From Calditrichota bacterium (GTDB lineage: Bacteria > Calditrichota > Calditrichia > RBG-13-44-9): a stretch of 9,312 nt of DNA. The position numbers and the translations under genes are program-made. The stretch lies in contig JAFGSO010000432.1 in assembly GCA_016934605.1 (NCBI GenBank), positions 1 through 9,312 on the forward strand, read 5' to 3'. The notes under the pieces were generated by a model, which was given only the letters and a program-made list of their open reading frames with translations, was not told the DNA's origin and made no database searches. This document shows, piece after piece, positions 1-5,822 of this stretch; the stretch's first letter is position 1, and the number at the start of each line of letters is the position of its first letter.

Positions 1-153
1 GAACCAGCTTCAAATCAAGGTACATTAGTGAATTGTTCGTAATTGACTTATATCAAAAAATTTCGGAGCTAAGGCAATAATCATATATTTTTAAAACATC
101 CTGACAAAATTATTGTGAAAAATCAAATCCTCATAGAAAAGCATTTATTCATT

Positions 154-501
154 TCACAATTCCTGATAACTGGTAAAGGAAATTTTATCCGGATCACCTG
201 TCAGATATGGACCGATAATCTCATTTTCCCATTTTTTCCAGTTCTCAGGATATTTTTCCTTTTTAAAAGGATTATCCAAAGGACCCCACAACTTTTCCCA
301 GCTGGACAAATCCCGGTAAATCCAGAGGGCTGCATACTGATTTCGGCGTGCACCGCGGATACCTTTCATAAGAGAATAATTTTCCAGTCCGGGAAGTTTC
401 AGAATTCCCCTCTCTCTGGCAGAACTTATGGATTTTTCGAAAGAATTGACACTGACTCCCGGTTTTAATGAATATTCATGGATACTGATAATACGGGACA
501 T
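154..501 (-). CDS. Small NIPSNAP/ABM-like protein of unknown function
   Basis: Complete 115-residue soluble protein with no signal peptide or membrane segment. It starts with a beta-strand-like stretch (RIISIHEYSLKPG, residues 3-15), then a helix (FEKSISSARERG), a second strand around YSLMKGIRG (42-50), a third (YAALWIYRD, 56-64), and a Trp-rich helix carrying SSWEKLWG and YPENWKKWENEI (66-95). This alpha-beta order with a hydrophobic YAALW strand resembles the ferredoxin-like dimeric alpha-beta barrel of NIPSNAP/antibiotic-biosynthesis-monooxygenase proteins, but I see no catalytic signature. I recall homologues of similar length in FCB-group bacteria, all uncharacterised. The ATG start is supported by a strong GAGGAGG ribosome binding site about 11 nt upstream. 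It lies about 70 nt downstream of the broken methyltransferase gene on the same strand and may be co-transcribed with it. The coding call is firm; the fold is inference and the function unknown. Confidence 0.8.
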   Translation of the reverse strand: MSRIISIHEYSLKPGVSVNSFEKSISSARERGILKLPGLENYSLMKGIRGARRNQYAALWIYRDLSSWEKLWGPLDNPFKKEKYPENWKKWENEIIGPYLTGDPDKISFTSYQEL

Positions 502-571
502 TTTCCAATAATCCTCCTCTTAGATATCATGAAGTTAAATTTTACCATCGGAAAAATTATCTTCATCTGAT

Positions 572-1099
572 TTATTTACTGTTCACGGCAGCATAAATTT
601 CATGGTGATACCGGCTGGGCCTGGTTCCAAGAAGTTTTATCTCACGAAAGCCCCGGTTCAGTGAAAGTCTTTCCCAGCTGTCATAGCAGATGGGATAAGG
701 CAATTAGGAATTGCCGCGGACAATATTGTATTCTACCAGGATGAATCGCCCATTCTCTTTCAGATAATTCAAAAATTTGCTAATGAGCTCTGCTTTAGCT
801 TCAATATAATGAAGCGCGTTCGCCATGATAATGCCCTTAAGAGGTGGTAAAGAAAGGGAGCCTGTGAAATCACGATACAGGAAATGAATGGAAGGAATAT
901 TTTGCATGCCATTAAATTTTTGTTCCTGTTTATGAAGAGATGATCGACTCTTGTCGATCGAGAAAATAGTTGCCCGGGTATCCAAAATTTCAGCAATGGC
1001 GTGTGTAAATAAGCCTGTTCCCGAGCCAAAATCGGCCCAGTTACCGGAAAGTGTTTGGATTCCCTCTCTGATAAAATCGATACGTTCCTGGTGGTTCAT
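572..1099 (-). pseudogene. Class I SAM-dependent methyltransferase, interrupted by an in-frame TAA
   Basis: The reading frame starts at ATG 1099 (MNHQER). A 21-codon upstream extension to 1162 is open but does not look like methyltransferase sequence. Glycine-rich motif I (ADFGSGTG, residues 22-29) binds S-adenosylmethionine, the acidic residue after strand 2 is D49 (FSIDKS), and MANALHYI (92-99) is the motif IV region. At codon 132 (positions 706-704) the frame meets TAA directly after VEYNIVRGNS. The same frame then continues for 43 sense codons (LPYPICYDSW... to ...EIYAAVNSK) and ends at TAA 574-572. The continuation is typical family C-terminus: a PYP motif after GN, a GFREIKLLG strand, and RPSRYHHEIYAAV as the last strand. 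The whole gene would encode about 175 residues, a normal length for small proteins of this group. The N-terminal 131 residues keep the SAM site but lack the last strands, so the product is probably inactive unless the stop is read through. No clear ribosome binding site is seen. The substrate is unknown. Confidence 0.85.
699..715. repeat. Perfect inverted repeat centred on the methyltransferase nonsense codon
   Basis: GGCAATTAGGAATTGCC has 7-bp arms (699-705 and 709-715) around a 3-nt centre. The premature TAA of the methyltransferase gene (706-704 on the minus strand) spans the boundary between centre and one arm. If the ancestral codon were TGG, the two bases that differ (GG to AA) are exactly the two that complete the palindrome. 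Confidence 0.7.
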
Positions 1100-1221
1100 A
1101 TATATGATGTATCTTTTAACCAAGATTCGAATTGAATAGACTGTTGCATCACTGGCAGGCATATTTCAGAAGAAGTCATTCCAATTGCGATAAAAACTGT
1201 TCGCGTCTGTTCGACTCTATT

Positions 1222-1881
1222 TCAAAAACTCATGCCCAGGCTGAAGCTGAATATGTTCAGAACGCGATCATCCTTCCCGAATCGGTTTTTATCGGTTACC
1301 CACAAGTAACGGGTACCAATCTCAGAACTAAAGACTAACTGTTTATAAATCGTTACCTGCATATTCACTCCCGGTCCGCTGGAAAGCAGGTTGTGTGAAA
1401 GCTGGTCCCCGGTGTTGGTGGAAATATCTAATCCCATCAGATTAATATAGGGAGATATGGTAAGCCTGCTCCCAATCCGGAAATAGTAATGGAAATTTTC
1501 AAAAAGCAGAAAAATGAGCAGATCTTCATCGGGTTCCAGTAAAATGGCTGAAACAGTGAACATAAGAATTCCGAGTGGTGGTAAATGAAGATAGGCAAGA
1601 TCCCGATTCCCCCAACCGAACAAAATAGAACCTGAGATGCCGACCGGATAATTCATACTGGCCTCGCCATTCAGGCCTGCAAAATTCAGATTATAATCGA
1701 GGGGCAGATTTCTGTACTGATATTCACCAGCCAGCCGAAAGCGAATATCGTACGGCTCACTGGTTGTCGGTTTAATCTGAGCTCTTGCCATTGAAACAGA
1801 CCCCAGAAAGATTACAGCTGCTATGATAACAATAATTATTCTGGGGACGTTTAAATTAACAAATGAAAAATTTTTTGACAT
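1222..1881 (-). CDS. Secreted protein, probable outer-membrane beta-barrel, unknown function
   Basis: Encodes 219 residues. Residues 1-34 form a signal peptide: a short polar start, the hydrophobic core IIIVIIAAVIFLGSVS, and a likely signal peptidase I site after ARA (MARA-Q). The mature part lacks helical membrane segments but shows repeated strand-like alternation of polar and aromatic or aliphatic residues (YDIRFRLAGEYQYRN, GISGSILFGWG, NFHYYFRIGSRLTISPYINLMG, GVNMQVTIYKQLVFSSEIGTRYLWV). It ends in FSFSLGMSF, a C-terminal aromatic of the type recognised by the outer-membrane barrel assembly machinery. About 180 mature residues would suit a small barrel of roughly eight strands. One stretch (LGILMFTVSAILLEPDEDLLIFLLF, about residues 103-127) is unusually hydrophobic for a barrel. 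The ATG at 1881 has only a weak upstream G-rich sequence. I do not recognise a named family. It is divergent from the AraC-type gene and about 120 nt upstream of the methyltransferase gene. Confidence 0.75.
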   Translation of the reverse strand: MSKNFSFVNLNVPRIIIVIIAAVIFLGSVSMARAQIKPTTSEPYDIRFRLAGEYQYRNLPLDYNLNFAGLNGEASMNYPVGISGSILFGWGNRDLAYLHLPPLGILMFTVSAILLEPDEDLLIFLLFENFHYYFRIGSRLTISPYINLMGLDISTNTGDQLSHNLLSSGPGVNMQVTIYKQLVFSSEIGTRYLWVTDKNRFGKDDRVLNIFSFSLGMSF

Positions 1882-2285
1882 TACCGACTGTTCTCTGAAG
1901 TGATGACTGCAATTATTTTATAAATTGAATAAATGATTCGCTTGAATTTTTTCCTCATATGCCAGCCTGGTACGGGTTTTTCCCGCTGATGCCTCATGAA
2001 ATATCTATTATAATCTAATCTCAAGCAACGAAATTGTCAACCTTGCAGATTATTATGAGATAAGATGAATGATGTTGAATCGGGATAATCGTTTCATTAG
2101 ATTTGCAGAAACAGTTTGTGTTTTCAGCGCTAAGGTCAATAATTCAGAAAATACATTTGAAAAACAAACATTAAGTAAATAAAAGAAAGTATCTGTCATA
2201 CGGAAGAAACCCATTTTAAAATCGAACGTATAGCTTGCGAGGTAAAAATCTACAGTAAGTAAAACATTTTTATGATTTATAAATA
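1882..2285. other. Divergent intergenic region, no gene seen
   Basis: About 400 nt between two divergently read genes. I find no RNA gene, and the open frames here lack protein-like composition. One stretch fits the Bacteroidota promoter pattern: TTG at 2075-2077, a 20-nt spacer and TAGATTTG (TAnnTTTG) at 2098-2105, pointing toward the AraC-type gene, with a leader of roughly 170-180 nt if used. A short CGGG-TTTTT-CCCG hairpin lies near 1974-1986 and has no trailing T-run. Frames immediately upstream of 2286 contain stops, including TAA at 2280-2282 and 2256-2258 in the gene's own frame, so the AraC-type gene does not extend into this region. Confidence 0.4.
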
Positions 2286-2678
2286 ATGTTGAAACAAACG
2301 CAATCAAAATTTGACAGTAACTGGTTGAATGCAGAGAAAGCAGATAAATATCTGCGAAGGCTACACTCGCTCATGAAAAGTCAGAAACCGTATCTGGACA
2401 GCCGTTTGACCCTTACGGATCTGGCTACCATGATAGACCTGCCTCCACAATATCTCTCTCAATTATTTAACGAATATATTAAAGAAAATTATTTTGATTA
2501 TATCACCAAATGGCGGATCGAAGAAGCTGAAAGATTATTAAAAAGAGGCGATAAAGATATGAATATAGATGATGTTGGTCGGGAGGCCGGTTTTAATTCA
2601 CCTGCTTCGTTCAATTCGGCATTTATAAAATTCAGGGGTATGGGCCCTGGTGAGTTTCGCGAAAAAAGCGGGAAATAA
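2286..2678 (+). CDS. Stand-alone AraC-family DNA-binding domain (possibly a truncated sensor-regulator)
   Basis: Encodes 130 residues that are almost entirely an AraC/XylS-type double helix-turn-helix domain. The first HTH is around LTLTDLATMIDLPPQYLSQLFNEYI (41-65) and the second is NIDDVGREAGFNSPASFNSAFIKF (93-116), closing with the family signature GMGPGEFR (118-125). The preceding KFDSNWLNAEKADKYLRRLHSLMKSQKPYLD (8-38) matches the linker that, in many Bacteroidota proteins, connects an N-terminal multi-helix membrane sensor to this domain. No such sensor is encoded upstream: the frame is closed by a stop two codons before the ATG. The gene therefore looks like the C-terminal third of a larger regulator, either a stable minimal regulator or a remnant. 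No ribosome binding site precedes the ATG, which weakens confidence in the start and in expression. The targets are unknown; divergence from the barrel-protein gene makes that gene a candidate. Confidence 0.75.
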   Translation: MLKQTQSKFDSNWLNAEKADKYLRRLHSLMKSQKPYLDSRLTLTDLATMIDLPPQYLSQLFNEYIKENYFDYITKWRIEEAERLLKRGDKDMNIDDVGREAGFNSPASFNSAFIKFRGMGPGEFREKSGK

Positions 2679-2747
2679 ATCTATGCTGTCTACTGAGAGA
2701 CCTTCTTCAATCGGGAGATAAGGGAGGAATCATGATGGTGGGAATTT

Positions 2748-2771
2748 TTAGTGATATGAATCCTTCACTAA
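2748..2771. repeat. Short inverted repeat upstream of the thiamine-binding protein gene
   Basis: TTAGTGA (2748-2754) and TCACTAA (2765-2771) are perfect 7-bp complements separated by 10 nt, ending 42 nt before the ATG at 2814. The size and spacing would suit a dimeric regulator's operator or a small hairpin in the leader. There is no T-run to make it a terminator. Chance occurrence cannot be excluded. Confidence 0.3.
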
Positions 2772-2813
2772 TTATAGATTGAATCCGCTAAAGTGTTATA
2801 GCGAGGAGCTAAT

Positions 2814-3125
2814 ATGGTTTTAGCTGAATTTTCCATGTTCCCCACTGACAAAGGTGAAAGCGTCAGTTCTTATGTGTCCCAGATACTGGATATTATTGAC
2901 AAAAGTGGAATTACCTATCAACTGACTCCCATGGGAACTATCCTGGAGGGAAACTGGCATGAAGTGATTGGTGTCATTACTGAGTGCTTTCAAGTTTTGG
3001 AATCTCAGTCAAACCGGATCACCGTTTTTATGAAAGTGGATTACCGTAAAAGTGACCAGTCGCGGATGAAATCGAAAACGGAAAAGCTCGAAAAAATGTT
3101 AAACCGTAAACTGAAAACCTCGTGA
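2814..3125 (+). CDS. MTH1187 family thiamine-binding protein
   Basis: Encodes 103 residues, the usual length for the MTH1187/YkoF-like family (thiamine-binding protein, formerly DUF77). Small cytoplasmic members of this ferredoxin-like fold assemble into multimers and have been shown to bind thiamine or its pyrimidine part. Visible hallmarks are the N-terminal strand VLAEFSMFPTDKGESVSSYV (2-21), the signature YQLTPMGTILEG (35-46) with the PMGT turn, a helix with VIGVITECFQVL (51-62), and the strand RITVFMKVDYRKS (68-80). The basic C-terminal helix (SKTEKLEKMLNRKL) is typical. The start is well supported by GAGGAG five to six nt upstream of the ATG. The gene is convergent with the CPBP-type gene, with only 6 nt between the stop codons and no convincing terminator. 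I find no TPP riboswitch core in the leader. The physiological role of the family is not settled. Confidence 0.85.
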   Translation: MVLAEFSMFPTDKGESVSSYVSQILDIIDKSGITYQLTPMGTILEGNWHEVIGVITECFQVLESQSNRITVFMKVDYRKSDQSRMKSKTEKLEKMLNRKLKTS

Positions 3126-3131
3126 TTGAGG

Positions 3132-3854
3132 CTAGGTCACAATCCCGAACGCCACAAGCAGAAATCCTGAACCATTTATGACAGTATGAATAATGATGTC
3201 AGGCCAGGTGCTGCGGGTTACCTGTACCAGAAAGGCTGTAATAAATATGATAGGAATGAGCGTCAACATCAGATACCAACCGAATGGGAGGTGAAATAAA
3301 AGCCAGAAAAATCCGTGCACCAGCCAGGTGTTATCCTCCAAAACAAGTTCCTGCCTCGGGAAAATAGTACCTCTCCAGTATAATCCCTCTCCCAAAATAT
3401 TAAAAATGAACATCGGTATCCAGGTGGCCAGTATCCACATCTTTCCTACCTGTAATGGCTTCAGCTGCATAAAAGATGGCTGGGCAGAAAAGTCAGTATA
3501 AAAATGCCTGCCAATAATAAGCATGAGATAGGTCAATCCTGCTGTGGCAATAATTCCGCTAATGCTGAGAAGCAGTATTCCGGAAGAAAATCTGTCTAGC
3601 CGAAATCTCTTTGCCGGTTCCCGGAAGTTAAGGTTTATACCTTCTTTTTTTATGAAAATAAAGGAAGCGATAAACATGGGAAGAAAAACCAGAAATCCGC
3701 CGCCGATATACCAGCATACAATGGCAGGTAAACCTGTCCACTGGTGCAGCAATGGAATACCGAGGTGGGTTGCTGTGTAAAGCAGCAGTGCAGGTATTCC
3801 AAAATAGAAAACAGAACCAGCACTTCCCAGCGGTTTTAGTTTTTTTTCATTCAT
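3132..3854 (-). CDS. CPBP (CAAX protease/bacteriocin-processing type) family membrane protein
   Basis: Encodes 240 residues with about six to eight hydrophobic segments (for example 16-36, 44-68, 90-114, 140-156, 177-190, 193-211, 226-238). The three family motifs are recognisable. Motif 1 is GEGLYWRG (155-162), where the usual EExxxR pair appears as E156-G157-x3-R161. Motif 2 ends in H188 (FFWLLFH). Motif 3 is HTVIN (H223-N227), matching HxxxN. CPBP proteins are glutamate-type intramembrane proteases or protease-like proteins; in bacteria most are of unknown substrate. Loss of the second motif-1 glutamate leaves catalytic ability uncertain, although E156, R161, H188, H223 and N227 remain. 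The ATG at 3854 has no obvious ribosome binding site; it lies 12 nt after a long inverted repeat in the leader. The gene is on the same strand as the nos genes, 93 nt downstream of the cytochrome, so readthrough from the nos operon is possible, but a nos role is not indicated. Confidence 0.8.
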   Translation of the reverse strand: MNEKKLKPLGSAGSVFYFGIPALLLYTATHLGIPLLHQWTGLPAIVCWYIGGGFLVFLPMFIASFIFIKKEGINLNFREPAKRFRLDRFSSGILLLSISGIIATAGLTYLMLIIGRHFYTDFSAQPSFMQLKPLQVGKMWILATWIPMFIFNILGEGLYWRGTIFPRQELVLEDNTWLVHGFFWLLFHLPFGWYLMLTLIPIIFITAFLVQVTRSTWPDIIIHTVINGSGFLLVAFGIVT

Positions 3855-3866
3855 AAAAGCTGTTTT

Positions 3867-3938
3867 ATCCGGATTAGCTGATGGCTTTCATTATTCCCGT
3901 GAGGATAATTTAATAATAATTCTGTCAGCTAGCCGGAT
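3867..3938. repeat. Long nested inverted repeat between the cytochrome and CPBP-type genes
   Basis: Outer arms are ATCCGGATTAGCTGA (3867-3881) and TCAGCTAGCCGGAT (3925-3938). They pair over 6 bp, a small internal mismatch, then 6 bp. The 43-nt loop contains a second, shorter inverted repeat (ATTATT-CC, a five-nt loop, GG-ATAAT, near 3890-3908). In the nos transcript this would fold as two stacked stems that end 12 nt before the CPBP-type ATG. There is no clear U-run after either arm, so it is not a standard intrinsic terminator. It could act as an mRNA 3'-end stabiliser, an attenuator, or a control on CPBP translation. Confidence 0.55.
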
Positions 3939-3947
3939 TATCGCTGT

Positions 3948-4400
3948 CTATTTCTCAGATTTATCTGCATCTTCCTGCAGTAGCCTCATATAGGCAATAA
4001 TATGCATTATCTGCTGGTCTGTGAGTGCCGGATTTCCTCCTTTGGGAGGCATGGGAATACCGGTTGTGTTCCGTGGATCATCAACTGTTCTGCCTTCATT
4101 CACATACTTCAGTAGTTCTGCATCACTCAAGGAGTCGACATACTCACTGTGGACCAGATCTTTTCCGAGCCCTTTCACACCAAGACCATTTTCTCCATGA
4201 CAGACCGAACAGTTCTGGACGTAGAGAGACTTTCCGGCCTCAGCATCCCCCTTAATCAGATCGCTCTTTTCGGAACTCGCTTTTTGCTCAGTTTTCTGCA
4301 TCTGTGCCGAAGAATTATCACCACCATCACAACCGGTGGTCAGGAAGAAAACCATGGAAAAAGAAACCAGCAGAATCCAGGTAGTTTTGAGTATCTGCAT
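3948..4400 (-). CDS. Monoheme class I cytochrome c lipoprotein of the nos cluster
   Basis: Encodes 150 residues. A hydrophobic leader ends in the lipobox LTTGC, so C24 should be lipidated and the protein anchored to a membrane facing the periplasm. A low-complexity, Ser/Lys/Glu-rich tether (25-50) precedes the cytochrome fold. The single heme site is CSVCH (64-68), and the likely distal axial ligand is M117 in GIPMPPKGG. A C-terminal helix, LTDQQIMHIIAYMRLL (126-141), completes a small class I cytochrome c. Clade II nos clusters commonly carry small c-type cytochromes thought to feed electrons to NosZ, so an electron-carrier role to the CuA site is the natural inference. A GGAGG ribosome binding site lies 8 nt before the ATG. 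The gene follows nosL after 68 nt on the same strand and is the last recognisable nos-associated gene. Confidence 0.9.
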   Translation of the reverse strand: MQILKTTWILLVSFSMVFFLTTGCDGGDNSSAQMQKTEQKASSEKSDLIKGDAEAGKSLYVQNCSVCHGENGLGVKGLGKDLVHSEYVDSLSDAELLKYVNEGRTVDDPRNTTGIPMPPKGGNPALTDQQIMHIIAYMRLLQEDADKSEK

Positions 4401-4468
4401 TCCAAATACCTCCAGTATATATTGTATTTACAGTTCAAATTGCAAGTTACAGGATTTTAACCATATTG

Positions 4469-4936
4469 TCAATTATACTCTTGAAAATGATACTCGGGAT
4501 TTCTCAGGCTATCTGCCGGAATGAGCTGTCCACTGTAACGATTTTTGAGTTGTTGTACTCCATCTGAGCTGTTAAGGGAAATTAACCCTGATGCCATCGG
4601 AGTGATGATTTCTGCACTGTGAAAAATAAATGCCTCCGGCGGCTTAATCCAGATATCATCATAGAAGTCTCTGAACCATCTCTTCTGTACATTTTCTGCT
4701 GTTTCATTCTCAAAGGTGATCATACAACCAATATCATCGAAGCGCCTGATTTCTCGATTTTCAGTGATATAGGCAGAGGCAAATCTTGATTCGTTTATAA
4801 TCATCCGGCACTCATCGCAGACATCTGTTCCCCAAAGAATTTCGGGTGGCCGATTTTCTGTATTATTATTACTGCATTCTGCCATAAAAATAACAATAAT
4901 CATTGTTGGCAGTATCATAGAAGAAATATTCTTCAA
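4469..4936 (-). CDS. nosL: NosL copper-binding lipoprotein, TTG start
   Basis: Encodes 155 residues of the NosL family, periplasmic copper(I) chaperones that supply copper for NosZ maturation through NosDFY. The leader hydrophobic core (ILPTMIIVIFM) ends at C21 in FMAEC, the expected lipid-modified cysteine, although Glu at -1 is unusual for a lipobox. The family copper motif follows as CDECRMII (C40, C43, M45), where many NosL proteins have CGM; a further C71 lies in DIGCMITF. The C-terminal part has the family strands WIKPPEAFIFHSAEIITPMASGLI (from about W96). The start is a TTG at 4936 that overlaps the nosY stop as TTGA and is preceded by an AAGGGGGA ribosome binding site at good spacing. 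The next ATG, six codons in, would be too far from that site and would shorten the leader. Confidence 0.9.
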   Translation of the reverse strand: MKNISSMILPTMIIVIFMAECSNNNTENRPPEILWGTDVCDECRMIINESRFASAYITENREIRRFDDIGCMITFENETAENVQKRWFRDFYDDIWIKPPEAFIFHSAEIITPMASGLISLNSSDGVQQLKNRYSGQLIPADSLRNPEYHFQEYN

Positions 4937-5772
4937 ATAATCCCCCTTTTTTTGAACATAAAATTCGATAGAATTAATGTCACTGAAATCCAGATAGCTA
5001 AAATACTGACAAAAACAGGCAAAAGACTATTGCCGAAATTTCTGAAGGCGTAATTCCCGACGGGACCAAGTATTTCCAGATTATCGCGGATGGTGGTCAG
5101 TGCACCCAGTCTGAATACCTGAAGCGGATTAATCAACATTGCATAAAAAAGCTGCTGAATATCCAGGTTTATGACCAGGCTGCTGCCCATAAGCCCAAGA
5201 TCTCCAAACAGAATAAGAAAGAGCCATACAAAGATGGATACGCCTAATGCGGTGTCTGATTTTTTTAAGACACTGGAAATCAGTAGTCCGATAGCCAGGC
5301 TCACCAGGCTTAACAGGAAGGTAAAGAGCACAAGAGTCAGATAACTTCCCAGAGCTATTGTACTTCCATACCAGCCGATCAGAAATCCGCTGATACCAAA
5401 CCCGATGGTCAATGAGCCCAGCAGTGCTATTCCGATCCCCATGAATTTTGAGAGGACTATTTCAGTCGGCGAAACGGGTTGAGACAGCAGATATATTAGT
5501 GTGCCGCGTTCACGTTCGCCCGCCAGGCTGACTGCACCCAGACTTATACCCATCAGAGGAACGATGAATAACACCAGGTTGATGAGACTGGCAGAGGTTC
5601 GGCCGAAACCGGCAAGACCATAATTTCCCAGCCCGGATAATCCGAACCAGGATAGAGCCAGCGAAAGACCGGCAAAAATGATGGTATATATTATAAACCA
5701 GCGATTCCGTCTTGCATCCAGAAGCTCTTTCCGGGAAATTATCAGAATGTTATTCCAGGATATTTTTATCAT
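4933..5772 (-). CDS. nosY: NosY, ABC-2 type permease for NosZ copper-site assembly
   Basis: Encodes 279 residues from ATG 5772. The first 26 residues (ISWNNILIISRKELLDARRNRWF) form the amphipathic, basic N-terminal helix typical of ABC-2 permeases. About six transmembrane segments follow (roughly 25-45, 62-84, 107-133, 142-168, 174-196, 250-271). Between segments 2 and 3 the ERERGTLIYLLSQPVSPTEIV stretch (86-106) matches the ABC-2/NosY coupling-helix region that contacts the ATPase. A periplasmic stretch, NPLQVFRLGAL (215-225), is also characteristic of NosY. Its partner ATPase is the NosF half of the fusion protein encoded just upstream; together they power periplasmic NosD in copper or sulfide delivery to NosZ. 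A longer reading from ATG 5805 adds 11 residues (MTLIDLQNRNN) but has no room for a ribosome binding site, whereas ATG 5772 has AGGAA 4 nt upstream. The stop overlaps the nosL start. Confidence 0.93.
   Translation of the reverse strand: MIKISWNNILIISRKELLDARRNRWFIIYTIIFAGLSLALSWFGLSGLGNYGLAGFGRTSASLINLVLFIVPLMGISLGAVSLAGERERGTLIYLLSQPVSPTEIVLSKFMGIGIALLGSLTIGFGISGFLIGWYGSTIALGSYLTLVLFTFLLSLVSLAIGLLISSVLKKSDTALGVSIFVWLFLILFGDLGLMGSSLVINLDIQQLFYAMLINPLQVFRLGALTTIRDNLEILGPVGNYAFRNFGNSLLPVFVSILAIWISVTLILSNFMFKKRGII
4941..4948 (-). promoter_or_regulatory. Ribosome binding site deciding the nosL TTG start
   Basis: On the minus strand the end of nosY reads AAGGGGGA, then TTAT, then the TTG at 4936. 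The purine run is the only Shine-Dalgarno-like sequence near the gene. Together with the TTGA overlap with nosY it supports translational coupling and the rare start codon over the internal ATG at 4918. Confidence 0.55.
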
Positions 5773-5822
5773 ATTATTCCTGTTTTGTAAATCGATTAAA
5801 GTCATTCCATATAGTTTTCAGA

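Noticed and set aside
1100..1162. N-terminal 21-codon extension of the methyltransferase from 1162
   Set aside because: The family fold begins normally at MNHQER (1099), and the extension has no family-like sequence or ribosome binding site.
1974..1986. CGGG-TTTTT-CCCG hairpin as a terminator
   Set aside because: It lies upstream of both divergent genes rather than after either, and has no following T-run.
2053..2307. 84-codon minus-strand open frame in the divergent intergenic region
   Set aside because: No ribosome binding site, composition like random AT-rich DNA, and it overlaps the start of the AraC-type gene.
2680..2740. Possible TPP riboswitch before the thiamine-binding protein gene, suggested by CTGAGAGACC at 2693-2702
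   Set aside because: The other conserved THI-box segments (ACCUGAU and GCGNAGGGA-type core) are missing, so only a short chance match remains.
3118..3136. Small hairpin CCTCG-TGAT-TGAGG between convergent genes as a bidirectional terminator
   Set aside because: Only five pairs including a G-T wobble, with no T-run on either side.
4444..4472. Possible sigma-70 promoter for the cytochrome gene (minus strand): TTGACA, 17-nt spacer, TAACTT
   Set aside because: The -35 is perfect but the -10 matches only 3 of 6 bases, and the -35 overlaps the nosL stop inside a likely operon. Too weak to annotate.
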